Positions 18,086 through 26,834 of a DNA stretch of 64,000 bases are shown in pieces. Origin of the DNA: Xanthomonas hortorum (GTDB taxonomy: Bacteria > Pseudomonadota > Gammaproteobacteria > Xanthomonadales > Xanthomonadaceae); NCBI RefSeq assembly GCF_002940005.1, contig NZ_MDEF01000018.1. One strand, 5' to 3'. Under the pieces are notes generated by a model. The model did no database searches. It worked only from the letters and a program-made list of their open reading frames with translations, and was not told where the DNA came from. Both the position numbers and the translations under genes were made by a program. Within the stretch, counting starts at the first letter, position 1. Each line of letters starts with the position of its first letter.

Positions 18086-19816
18086 ATGAGTCTGCGCTTG
18101 CGCGGACACGGTGCCTCGCGCGGCAACGCACTCGGGCGCGCACGCGTGCGCCAGAGCCACATGCTGGAAATCGCCGAGCAGCGCGTGCCCGCCAACCAGG
18201 TGGAAACGCAGCTACAGCGTCTGCATGTGGCCATCGAAGCGGCGCGCACCGAGATGCAACAACTGCGCGACCGCCTGCATGGCGCGCTGGCACGCGAGGT
18301 CGGCGAATTCCTCGAACTGCATGCGCTGCTGCTCGACGACCCGGAGCTGCTGCAAGGTCTGGACGAGTTGATCCGCACCCATCGCTACAGCGCCGACTAC
18401 GCCTTGCGCGTGCAGCGCGACCGACTGGCGGCGGTGTTCGACGGCATGGAGGATGCGTACCTCAAAAGCCGCATGGACGATCTGGATCATGTGATCGGCC
18501 GCATCCATGCGTTCTTGCACAAGCGCGCGCCCGACCTCAAGGGCGTGGCCGGCGAAATCCTGGTCTGCGACAACGTGGCGCCGTCCGAACTGGCGCAGCT
18601 GCAATCGCAGGGCGTGGTCGGCATCGTCACCACCGCGGGCAACACGCTCTCGCACAGCGCGATCCTGGCGCGCAGCCTGCATCTGCCGTTGGTGGTGGGC
18701 GTGAGCGATGCGTTGCAGCGCATCGACGATGGCGATGTCTTGATCGTCGATGCCGGTTCGGGCCAGGTGATCGTCGATCCCAAACCCGAACATCTGCGCG
18801 ACTACCGCGAGCGTCTGCGCGCGCTGGCAAAAGAGCAGCGCGAGCTGGGCCGGCTGCGCTCCAAACCCACGCGCACGCGCGACAACGTCGATATCACGCT
18901 GCTGGCCAATGCCGAATCGCTGGAAGACGTGGCAAAAGCGCATGCGCTCGGTGCCAGCGGCCTTGGCCTGTATCGCACTGAATTCCTGTTCCTGCAGCGC
19001 AACGAGCTGCCGGACGAAGAGGAACAGTTCCACACCTATCGCGACACCGTGCTGGGCATGAGTGGCCGCCCGGTCACCATCCGCACGCTGGACCTGGGCG
19101 CCGACAAGGCCGACCGCACCGGCCTGACCCTGAGCGACGAAGACAACCCGGCGCTGGGCTTGCGCGGCGTGCGGCTGTCGCTGGCCCGCCCTGCGGTAGC
19201 GCAGGCGCAATTGCGCGCGATCCTGCGTGCCTCCGGCTACGGGCCGGTGCGCATTCTGGTGCCGATGGTCAGTGGCCGCGAAGAAATCCAGCTGCTGCGG
19301 CGGCAGATCAAGAAGCTGGCCGTGCAATTGCGCGAACAAGGCCACGAGATCGCCGAGCATATTCCGCTGGGTGCGATGATCGAGGTGCCGGCTGCGGCCC
19401 TGGCGCTGGACTGTTTTATCGACGATATCGATTTTTTGTCGATCGGCACCAACGATCTGGTGCAGTACCTGCTGGCAGTGGATCGCAACAACGAGGCCTT
19501 GGGCGAGTTGTATTCGCCACTGCATCCGGCGGTGCTGCGCCTGATCGCGCAGGTGATCGCCACTGGGCGCGCGTATGGCAAACCGGTGGCGGTGTGCGGC
19601 GAGATTGCCGGCGACCCACGCTTCGTGCCGATGTTGCTGGCGTTGGGGCTCACCGAGTTCAGCCTGCATCCGGCCACGTTGCTGGAAGTACGCCGTGCAG
19701 TGCGCGACATCCACCTGGGCGAGTTGCGCGTGCAGGGCGAAAAATTGCTGCGCGCACGCGACCGCAAGGGCATCGAGAAGTGGTTGGCGACCGTTGCGCA
19801 GGGCTTGCTGCGCTGA
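18086..19816 (+). CDS. ptsI: PTS enzyme I (PEP-protein phosphotransferase)
   Basis: A 576-residue enzyme that phosphorylates HPr from PEP. Order of parts: N-terminal HPr-binding and phospho-His domain (active His190 in TAGNTLSHSAILAR), then the PEP-binding barrel (GLYRTEFLF; RTLDLGADK; LSIGTNDLVQYLLAVDR; VAVCGEIAGDP with the active-site Cys). Length matches classical EI, without GAF or other fusions. It starts 58 bases after ptsH. Confidence 0.95.
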   Translation: MSLRLRGHGASRGNALGRARVRQSHMLEIAEQRVPANQVETQLQRLHVAIEAARTEMQQLRDRLHGALAREVGEFLELHALLLDDPELLQGLDELIRTHRYSADYALRVQRDRLAAVFDGMEDAYLKSRMDDLDHVIGRIHAFLHKRAPDLKGVAGEILVCDNVAPSELAQLQSQGVVGIVTTAGNTLSHSAILARSLHLPLVVGVSDALQRIDDGDVLIVDAGSGQVIVDPKPEHLRDYRERLRALAKEQRELGRLRSKPTRTRDNVDITLLANAESLEDVAKAHALGASGLGLYRTEFLFLQRNELPDEEEQFHTYRDTVLGMSGRPVTIRTLDLGADKADRTGLTLSDEDNPALGLRGVRLSLARPAVAQAQLRAILRASGYGPVRILVPMVSGREEIQLLRRQIKKLAVQLREQGHEIAEHIPLGAMIEVPAAALALDCFIDDIDFLSIGTNDLVQYLLAVDRNNEALGELYSPLHPAVLRLIAQVIATGRAYGKPVAVCGEIAGDPRFVPMLLALGLTEFSLHPATLLEVRRAVRDIHLGELRVQGEKLLRARDRKGIEKWLATVAQGLLR

Positions 19817-20108
19817 GAGCACCAGCAAACCTGCTGCGCTCACCGCCAGACGGGTGCAGCCGATACTCGGCATCCTCATGTATCGCGAATGGACGCCTGC
19901 TCCGAGCGCGCCGTCCCTTCTCCAGCTGACGACCGCTCGCCAGGTTTTTTTCAGCCGCTCCGGCTTGGCGGCTGCATCGCGCAGGCGATGTTCAAGCGCG
20001 TTGCGCGCGGCACTGTATGTTTCGTCACCATGCGCAAGCGATAATGCCGTGCTGACTCAGCACCGCGTCCTGCACTAGAGACGTGTCTACTTTTCAAGGG
20101 AGCTGCGC
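19817..20108. other. Intergenic region between ptsI and mgtE
   Basis: No gene seen. A seven-T run (about 19945-19951) precedes a short hairpin AGCCGC / GCGGCT near 19953-19973. The mgtE ribosome-binding site AAGGGAG lies about 7 bases before its ATG. I could not recognise a magnesium riboswitch by eye. Confidence 0.5.
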
Positions 20109-21470
20109 ATGGCCGAAGCCGTCCGCCACGACAAGACCGCGCGCCAGCTCCGATTGCTGTCCGACGCACTGGATAGCGGGCGCCTCGGGCCGGTACGCCG
20201 GCTGGTCAATACACTGGCGCCGGCGGAGATCGGCAACCTGCTCGAATCGCTGCCGCCCGGCAAGCGCGAAGTGGTGTGGGGGCTGGTTGACCCGGAAGAC
20301 GACGGCGAAGTGCTGCTGCATGTCGGCGACGAAGTGCGCGAAAGCCTGCTGGCCGACATGGACACCGACGAGATCGTGGCCGCGGTCGAAGACCTCGACA
20401 TCGACGACCTGGCAAATCTGGTCGAAGACCTGCCCGACACCGTCATCGACGAAGTGCTCAAGTCGATGGACCGCGAGAACCGCGAGCGGCTTGAGCAGGT
20501 GCTGTCGTACCCGGAGTACACCGCCGGGCGATTGATGAACCCGGACGTGGTGACGGTACGCGCCGACGTCAATGTCGATGTGGTGCTGCGTTACTTGCGC
20601 CTGCGCGGCGAGCTGCCCGACCACACCGATCACCTGTACGTGGTGAGCCGTCGCCATCAATACCTGGGCCGCGTGTCGCTGGCCGCGTTGGTCACGCATG
20701 AGGACAACACGCCGGTAAATCGCCTGATCGACGACGAACAACCGGCGATCGATGTGGGCGATGGCTCCGACGAGGTCGCACGGCGCTTTTCGGATCACGA
20801 CTGGATCTCTGCGCCGGTGGTGGACGACAACAATATCCTGCTCGGCCGCATCACCATCGATGACGTGGTCGACATCATCCGCGAGCAGGCCGAGCACCAG
20901 GCCATGAGCGCGGCCGGTCTGGACGAAGACGAGGACATGTTCAGCCCGGCGCGGCGCGCATTCCGCCGCCGCCTGATCTGGCTGGGCATCAACCTGTGCA
21001 CTGCGTTTCTGGCCTCCAGCGTGGTCAGCAAGTTCGAAGGCACCATCGAAAAACTGGTGGCGCTGGCGGCGCTGATGCCGATCGTGGCCGGCATGGGCGG
21101 CAACGCCGGCACGCAGGTGTTGGCGCTGATGGTGCGCGGCCTGGCATTGGGCCAGATCGGCTCGTCCAACGTGATGACGCTGCTCAAGAAAGAGCTGACC
21201 GTGGCGCTGATCAACGGTGTGGTGCTGGGCGTGAGCCTGGGGCTGATCGTGCTGGCCTGGTTCCAACAACCGATGCTGTCGCTGGTGATCGGCACTGCGC
21301 TGACCTTGAACATGCTCACCGCAGCGTTCGGCGGGGTGCTGGTACCGGTGACGTTGAAACGCCTGGGCTTCGACCCGGCGCTGGCCGGCGGCGTGATTCT
21401 GACCACGCTGACCGATGTGATGGGCTTCTTGAGCTTCCTCGGCCTGGCCACGCTGATTCTGCTGCCGTAG
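20109..21470 (+). CDS. mgtE: Magnesium transporter MgtE
   Basis: A 453-residue inner-membrane Mg2+ channel. The cytosolic MgtE N domain (about residues 25-135, acidic helices such as DMDTDEIVAAVEDLDIDDL) is followed by two CBS domains (about 140-260) and five C-terminal helices with the pore segment PIVAGMGGNAGTQ. The acidic N and CBS domains sense intracellular Mg2+ and close the channel. It follows ptsI after about 290 bases and is probably its own unit. Confidence 0.93.
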   Translation: MAEAVRHDKTARQLRLLSDALDSGRLGPVRRLVNTLAPAEIGNLLESLPPGKREVVWGLVDPEDDGEVLLHVGDEVRESLLADMDTDEIVAAVEDLDIDDLANLVEDLPDTVIDEVLKSMDRENRERLEQVLSYPEYTAGRLMNPDVVTVRADVNVDVVLRYLRLRGELPDHTDHLYVVSRRHQYLGRVSLAALVTHEDNTPVNRLIDDEQPAIDVGDGSDEVARRFSDHDWISAPVVDDNNILLGRITIDDVVDIIREQAEHQAMSAAGLDEDEDMFSPARRAFRRRLIWLGINLCTAFLASSVVSKFEGTIEKLVALAALMPIVAGMGGNAGTQVLALMVRGLALGQIGSSNVMTLLKKELTVALINGVVLGVSLGLIVLAWFQQPMLSLVIGTALTLNMLTAAFGGVLVPVTLKRLGFDPALAGGVILTTLTDVMGFLSFLGLATLILLP

Positions 21471-21587
21471 CGCGGGCTGTGCACGTTGGGATGAAACTGC
21501 AGCACAAAATCGCCGCACCGCGGCATGCCAGCGCAGCTGCGTGCGGCGATACTGCAGGCATGTCATCGGTTCGGTCAGGAGTGCTGC

Positions 21588-22385
21588 GTGATTCGTCGCT
21601 GCCTTGTTCTTGTGGTCTTCGCGCTGGTGCTTGCCGGCTGCTCCAGCATGGGTGAGCGCCACCACGATGCACGCCGTGGCCACTTCGTCACCCGCACGCT
21701 GGAGATCGAAGGACGGCTGTACCGCTATCAGGTATTCGTGCCGGCCTCGAAGATGCCGCAACCGCTGCCCATCGTGCTGTTTCTGCATGGCTCGGGCGAG
21801 CGCGGCGACAACGGGCGCGATCAGGCCGAAGTGGGCGTTGGCCCTTACCTGAGCGAACACACGGCCGAGTTTCCCGCGTTGGTGGTGCTGCCGCAGGTGC
21901 CCGACGACGAAGAGTGGCTGGGCATCAATGCACGCATGGCGATCGCTGCATTGAATGCGACCAGCGCCGAGTTCGCTGCCGACCCGCAGCGCACCTATCT
22001 CACCGGCATCTCGATGGGCGGCTACGGCGCCTGGGAAATCGGGCTGATGCAGCCGCAGCGTTTCGCGGCGATCGTGCCGATCTGCGGCGCGCTCAAGGCA
22101 CCGCGCGATGAGCGCCGCACGCTGTACGTCAGCCTGGTGGCAAAGGAAGCCGACCCGTACACCGCCGCAGTCACCCAGCTCAGGCACGTGCCGATCTGGA
22201 TGTTTCATGGCGCCAGGGACGATTCGGTGCCGCCGCACGACGACCGCGCGCTGTATCGCGCCGCCAAAGGCATCGGCGCCAATGTGCGTTACAGCGAATA
22301 TCCCGAAGGTAACCACAACGCCTGGGACGCGACGTACGCGGATCCGGCGATGTGGGAATGGATGTTCAAGCAGCGCCTGCGCTGA
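21588..22385 (+). CDS. Lipoprotein alpha/beta-hydrolase (esterase/PHB-depolymerase-like)
   Basis: A 265-residue lipoprotein. GTG at 21588 is preferred: it is preceded by CAGGAG and gives a lipoprotein signal with the lipobox LAGC (MIRRCLVLVVFALVLAGCSS). The catalytic domain has the oxyanion segment LFLHGSGERGDNG, the nucleophile elbow GISMGGYGAW, an Asp in HGARDDSVPP and a C-terminal His in EGNHNAW, all as expected for this esterase group. Substrate unknown. Confidence 0.8.
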   Translation: MIRRCLVLVVFALVLAGCSSMGERHHDARRGHFVTRTLEIEGRLYRYQVFVPASKMPQPLPIVLFLHGSGERGDNGRDQAEVGVGPYLSEHTAEFPALVVLPQVPDDEEWLGINARMAIAALNATSAEFAADPQRTYLTGISMGGYGAWEIGLMQPQRFAAIVPICGALKAPRDERRTLYVSLVAKEADPYTAAVTQLRHVPIWMFHGARDDSVPPHDDRALYRAAKGIGANVRYSEYPEGNHNAWDATYADPAMWEWMFKQRLR

Positions 22386-22422
22386 GCAGGACGCTCATCG
22401 CGCGGATGCCGTCTCCGCTCGA

Positions 22423-23442
22423 TCAATGGTGATACCCGGTGTCCGCCGTGACCTTGCCGCGGAACACGCGATACGACCACACCGTGTAGCCCAGGATCAG
22501 CGGCAGCAACACCACCAGACCGACAAGCGCGAACATCTGCGACGACGGCGGCGCAGCAGCCTGCCAGATCGTGTAGACCGGCGGCACCAGATACGGCCAC
22601 ATGCCCAAAACAAGGCCTGCAAAACCGAGCACGAACAAGCCCATCGCCAACAGAAACGGCGGCGTATCCGGCCGCCCCGCCTCGGTCGAACGCCAGAGTG
22701 CGAACCCCACGAGGGCGACCAGCACCGGCACCGGCATCAGCCACAGATAATGCGAGCCGCTGAACCAGCGCTCCATCACATGCGATTGCAGCGACGGCAG
22801 CCAGGCGCTGACAAGGCCGATAAAGATCAACACGCTGATAGTCAGCGGCCGGCTCAACTGACGCGCGAGCTGTTGCACATGGCCTTCGGTCTTGAGGATC
22901 AGCCAGGTGCTGCCGAGCAAAGCGTAGCCGAATACCAGCGCCGCACCGGTGAGCATCGCGAACGGGCTGAACCAGCCCCAGATGCCACCCACATAGCGGT
23001 CGTTCTCGATCGGCAAGCCCTCCACCAGCGCGCCCAGGATCACCCCTTGCGCAAAGGTGGTCAGGATCGAGCCGGCGGCAAAGGCATTGCTCCACAGCCG
23101 CCGCGAGCGCTGCGCCTTGAAGCGGAACTCGAACGCCACACCGCGGAACACCAGCGCCATCACCATCAACAACACCGGCAGATACAGCGCCGACAGAATC
23201 ACCGCATACGCCTTGGGAAACGCGGCCAGCAGCCCTGCCCCGCCCAACACCAGCCAGGTTTCGTTGCCGTCCCAGATCGGCGCGGCGGTGTTCATCATCA
23301 GATCCAGTTGCGCCTCGTCCTTGCGAAACGGCGCCAGAATGCCGATGCCGAGCACGAAGCCATCCAGCACCACGTACATCAGCACCCCGAAGCCGATCAC
23401 CGCAAACCACGCCACCGGCAAAACACTCGTCATGTCCATCAT
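22423..23442 (-). CDS. cydB: Cytochrome bd-type oxidase subunit II (CydB/CioB)
   Basis: A 339-residue polytopic subunit that pairs with the CydA-type protein encoded just upstream. N-terminal helix I has the conserved VVLDGFVLGIGIL segment, followed by GNETWLVLGGAG. Its start overlaps the cydA stop, so the two are co-translated. No cydX- or cydDC-like genes are adjacent. Confidence 0.92.
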   Translation of the reverse strand: MMDMTSVLPVAWFAVIGFGVLMYVVLDGFVLGIGILAPFRKDEAQLDLMMNTAAPIWDGNETWLVLGGAGLLAAFPKAYAVILSALYLPVLLMVMALVFRGVAFEFRFKAQRSRRLWSNAFAAGSILTTFAQGVILGALVEGLPIENDRYVGGIWGWFSPFAMLTGAALVFGYALLGSTWLILKTEGHVQQLARQLSRPLTISVLIFIGLVSAWLPSLQSHVMERWFSGSHYLWLMPVPVLVALVGFALWRSTEAGRPDTPPFLLAMGLFVLGFAGLVLGMWPYLVPPVYTIWQAAAPPSSQMFALVGLVVLLPLILGYTVWSYRVFRGKVTADTGYHH

Positions 23443-24836
23443 GCGGCTCCGTCGATCGGTTCATCGGCCGCCGACAGCGGCCGTGCAGGCGTGTGCTCGC
23501 CGTGGTCCAGTTGCGGGGCGTCGTGCGGGGTCGGCCCGATCTTGCCGATCTTGACCAGGTACCAGATGCCCCAGCCGAACACGAACGCATAACCGGCGAC
23601 GTACACCGTCAGCGAGATCGCGGTCATCAGCGTCGACTGCGGACCCACCGCGTCGGCGGTACGCAACAGCCCATAGACCACGTACGGCTGCCGACCCATC
23701 TCGGTGACGAACCAGCCCGAGACCAGGGCAATGAAGCCGCTCGGCAGCATCCAGCGCCAGGTCGCCAGCAGCCAGCGCCACTGCAGCAACCTGCCGCGCC
23801 ACCACGCGAACGCCGACACCCAGGCCACCAGCAACATCAACGAGCCGATCCCCACCATGATGCGGAAGGCGAAGAACACCGGGGTCACCGGCGGGCGATC
23901 GGCCGCCGGCACCGAAGTCAATGGCGCGATTCTGCCTTCAAGGCTGTGGGTCAGGAGCACACTGCCCAGGCGCGGAATCGCCACCTCGTAATCGTTATGC
24001 TCTGCCTGCGCATTGGGCAGCGCAAACAGCACCAGCGGGAAACCCTTGCCCTGCTCTTCGTCATGCCAATGCGCTTCGATCGCCGCGATCTTCATCGGCT
24101 GGTGCTTGAGCGTGTTCAAGCCATGCATGTCGCCGACGAAGATCTGCAGTGGCACGGTGATCGCCGCGAAGGCCACCGCCAGCTTGAGCATGCGCAACCC
24201 GGCCTCGCGGTGCACGCCGCGATGCAGGTACCACGCACCCACCGCACCCACCACAAAGCAGGTGGTGATGAACGAGCCCAGCGCCATGTGCGTCAGCCGG
24301 TACGGGAACGACGGGTTGAAAATGATCTGCAGCCAGTCCTGCGGATGCACGATGCCGTCGATCACTTCATAGCCGGCCGGAGTCTGCAGCCAGCTGTTGG
24401 ACGACAGGATCCAGAACGTGGAGAACAACGTGCCCAGCGCTACCATGCAGGTGGCGAAGAAATGCAGACGCTCGGAAATGCGCCCCCACCCGAACATCAT
24501 CACGCCCAGGAAACTGGCTTCCAGAAAGAACGCGGTGAGCACCTCGTAGCTGAGCAGCGGGCCGATCACGCTGCCGGCGATCCGGCTCAACTCCGGCCAG
24601 TTGGCGCCGAACTGGAAGGCCATCACGATACCGCTGACCACCCCCATGCCGAACGACACCGCGAAGATCTTCTGCCAGAAGAAATACAGCTCGCGCCACA
24701 CCGGCAGGCGGGTGCGCAGCCAGCGCCATTCCAGAAAGGCCAGCAGGCTGGACAGCCCGATGGTGAATGCCGGAAACAGCACGTGAAACGCGATGACGAA
24801 CCCGAACTGGATCCGCGATAACAGCAAGGCATCCAT
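23439..24836 (-). CDS. cydA: Cytochrome bd-type oxidase subunit I (CydA/CioA)
   Basis: A 465-residue quinol-oxidising subunit carrying the haems. The start is placed at MDALLLSRIQFGF; ten upstream codons are in frame but unlikely to be used. Conserved parts are FHVLFPAFTIG (haem ligand His), FGANWPELSRIAG and EASFLGVMMFGWGRIS. The periplasmic Q loop looks short, the feature that marks cyanide-insensitive (CIO) bd oxidases rather than E. coli-type bd-I. It reduces O2 with high affinity and without proton pumping. Confidence 0.92.
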   Translation of the reverse strand: MDALLLSRIQFGFVIAFHVLFPAFTIGLSSLLAFLEWRWLRTRLPVWRELYFFWQKIFAVSFGMGVVSGIVMAFQFGANWPELSRIAGSVIGPLLSYEVLTAFFLEASFLGVMMFGWGRISERLHFFATCMVALGTLFSTFWILSSNSWLQTPAGYEVIDGIVHPQDWLQIIFNPSFPYRLTHMALGSFITTCFVVGAVGAWYLHRGVHREAGLRMLKLAVAFAAITVPLQIFVGDMHGLNTLKHQPMKIAAIEAHWHDEEQGKGFPLVLFALPNAQAEHNDYEVAIPRLGSVLLTHSLEGRIAPLTSVPAADRPPVTPVFFAFRIMVGIGSLMLLVAWVSAFAWWRGRLLQWRWLLATWRWMLPSGFIALVSGWFVTEMGRQPYVVYGLLRTADAVGPQSTLMTAISLTVYVAGYAFVFGWGIWYLVKIGKIGPTPHDAPQLDHGEHTPARPLSAADEPIDGAA

Positions 24837-25094
24837 GGAGAGCCCTCCTGGAAAGTGAGGAAGCATCCGCGCGCAGACTGCAGGTCAATCGCCACAAGAC
24901 AGTGCGGTGTTCGATCGCGATGTCTGCGCTACGGGATCATCATAAGGACGGTCGTGCTCGTTCCCGATGCGACACGGCGTCGCATCTGCGGCAAATTGCC
25001 GCGCTTGCGCTGCAACGCGATGCTACGCCTGGCGTGCGATGCAGCACGGATTTCCTGGGCGCGAATGGGATCGCAGCGAGGCTGTTGCAGCAAG

Positions 25095-25190
25095 CCGCCA
25101 CGTCGCTGACCAGCGCACTGAGCGCAGTCGAGCCGACCGTCGACAGCAACCGCGCGCAGGTGCCTGCCGACGACGCCGGCAGCGCCGCCG
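25095..25190 (-). pseudogene. Decayed C-terminal fragment of an APC permease
   Basis: On the minus strand this stretch translates to ASSAGTCARLLSTVGSTALS and onward to VSDVA. It aligns with the C-terminus of the permease at 26835-28223 (ASSADTRAQFLSMVGLTAVI, then VSEVA), with about 18 of 32 residues identical by eye. The surrounding DNA (24837-25277) has no other recognisable gene. The fragment lies on the other side of the M19 dipeptidase gene from the intact permease. Confidence 0.6.
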
Positions 25191-25277
25191 CATCCCGACG
25201 GCCGTTACCGTAAGGCACGCAACACCGCAGACCTACCCTCTCACTCTCCCATCCGAATGCAGGTGTGCTGGAAAACG

Positions 25278-26507
25278 CTACGGCCGCGTCCGCTCCCAGA
25301 CCCGCAGGAAATTGCCGCTATACACATCGACGATGCGTTGGGTGGGCCAGCCGGCATCCATCATCGCCTGCGTGAGTCTGGGCAGATCCGCACCGCTGCG
25401 CATCCCGGTCGGCAAGCTGGAAATGCCACCATCGAAATCGCTGCCGAAACTCAAGTGTTTCCACGGATCTTCGACAATCCCCATGTCGGCGATCTGTCGG
25501 GCGAAGGCTTCGTAATAGCCGATGACAAACGCCAGATCGGCATCCATGTTCGGCTTGCCGTCCGCCAGATAGGAATGCTGCAAAAAGTAAGGCGCCAGAA
25601 TGACGCTGATGCAGCCGCCGGTCTGCACGATGGCGCGGATGGCCGCGTCGTCGAGCCCGCGGTCGAGATGGCGCGACGGCCGCGTCTGCGCACCACGGGT
25701 GATGCTGCGCGATGCGCCATGCGAGGCGAAGGCCGGCACGTTGCGGCGCACGCAGATGGCGCAGGCGTCGAGTATTCCCTGGCTCGACGTATGCGAAAGA
25801 TCCACCAGCAGTCCCACCTCGATACAGCGCTCCACGACCTCCCTGCCGAACTCCGACAGCCCCGCGCCCTCGATCCCGCGCCACGGATTGAGCGGCGCAT
25901 AGCCGGACTGGGAAATGTCGGTATGGCTGAAATGATTGAGCGTCACATAGGCGGCCCCGGCCTTGGCAGCGATGCCCAGGCGCTCCAATCGCAGCGCCTG
26001 GGTGCGGATGCCGCGTGGACCAAGCATATGCGCGCCTTCCAGCGACAGGATGGCGCAGCAAAGACCGTCGGCCCGAATCGCGCGTAGCTCAGCGGCGCTG
26101 TGGGCCAGCCGCATCCGACCGTTGCTTGCCGCTACCACCGCCTCGACATAGCGCTGGTGATCCACCCAGTGCTTCCAGGGATCGAGAAAAGGCGCGCCGA
26201 TCAGGTTTTCCCATAGCGCGTGGGCGCTGAAACACGCACCTCCGTAACCGCCCGCGAGAAAGTCCGGGCCACTCACGTGGTGCATCAGCGGTTGATTGCG
26301 ACCTCTCGGCGAGGTTTTGAACATCAGCCAGATGATCAGCGAGCGTCGATGCGCTTTCCAGTCGCCCTTCCAGAAATCGTAACCGGCCACGCGCGACAGA
26401 TACAGGGAGTCCAGATGTGTGTCGACTGGATAGGCCAGCGCATGCACTTCCTCCAGCGTGTGGACGGCAGGCAAGGCAGCAGAATCCTCGGACGAAACGG
26501 CACTCAT
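25278..26507 (-). CDS. Membrane dipeptidase (peptidase family M19)
   Basis: A 409-residue zinc-dependent renal-dipeptidase-like hydrolase of the amidohydrolase fold. The metal-binding HxD is at His31/Asp33 (PVDTHLDSL). Later conserved parts are YVTLNHFSHTDISQSG, LLVDLSHTSSQGILDA, ASHGASRSI and the C-terminal FGSDFDGG. I see no signal peptide or transmembrane helix. It may cleave dipeptides, including D-amino-acid dipeptides, taken up by the neighbouring amino-acid permease; that pairing is inference. Confidence 0.85.
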   Translation of the reverse strand: MSAVSSEDSAALPAVHTLEEVHALAYPVDTHLDSLYLSRVAGYDFWKGDWKAHRRSLIIWLMFKTSPRGRNQPLMHHVSGPDFLAGGYGGACFSAHALWENLIGAPFLDPWKHWVDHQRYVEAVVAASNGRMRLAHSAAELRAIRADGLCCAILSLEGAHMLGPRGIRTQALRLERLGIAAKAGAAYVTLNHFSHTDISQSGYAPLNPWRGIEGAGLSEFGREVVERCIEVGLLVDLSHTSSQGILDACAICVRRNVPAFASHGASRSITRGAQTRPSRHLDRGLDDAAIRAIVQTGGCISVILAPYFLQHSYLADGKPNMDADLAFVIGYYEAFARQIADMGIVEDPWKHLSFGSDFDGGISSLPTGMRSGADLPRLTQAMMDAGWPTQRIVDVYSGNFLRVWERTRP

Positions 26508-26834
26508 GCACGAACCCCGGCGATGACTCCTGAAACAATCAAGGAATAAACGCGGCCATCAAAACTACTAGGCAGTTTTGTTAGCCACTCTAAAAAGATG
26601 CACTTTTATCGTTATTGATTAGTAAGTAGATATTCTTCTAATCAACGCAATGCAACGAACAGCAGCGACCAAAGGACAGTAACTGAACTGGATCAGCAGA
26701 TCCAGAAGATCGCCTGTCTGACAGCAAGCAAACCGCAAGATTGCTAGCGTGTTTCTCGTTTCGACGGTGTGCACGAGTGCACTGCAGCCTGTTTCCGCTG
26801 CATGATCATGCGCTCCGCACGTGGACCCACATGA
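26508..26834. other. Intergenic region between M19 peptidase and permease genes
   Basis: No gene seen. Bases 26523-26650 are AT-rich compared with the rest of the window and lie just upstream of the minus-strand dipeptidase start, so they probably carry its promoter. The permease ends at 26835 on the same strand. Confidence 0.5.

Noticed and set aside
20094..22316. 740-codon minus-strand ORF
   Set aside because: Antisense to mgtE and the lipoprotein esterase, both clearly real; repetitive His/Gln/Arg composition.
22108..24821. Long plus-strand ORFs over cydAB
   Set aside because: Antisense shadows of two well-supported oxidase subunits.
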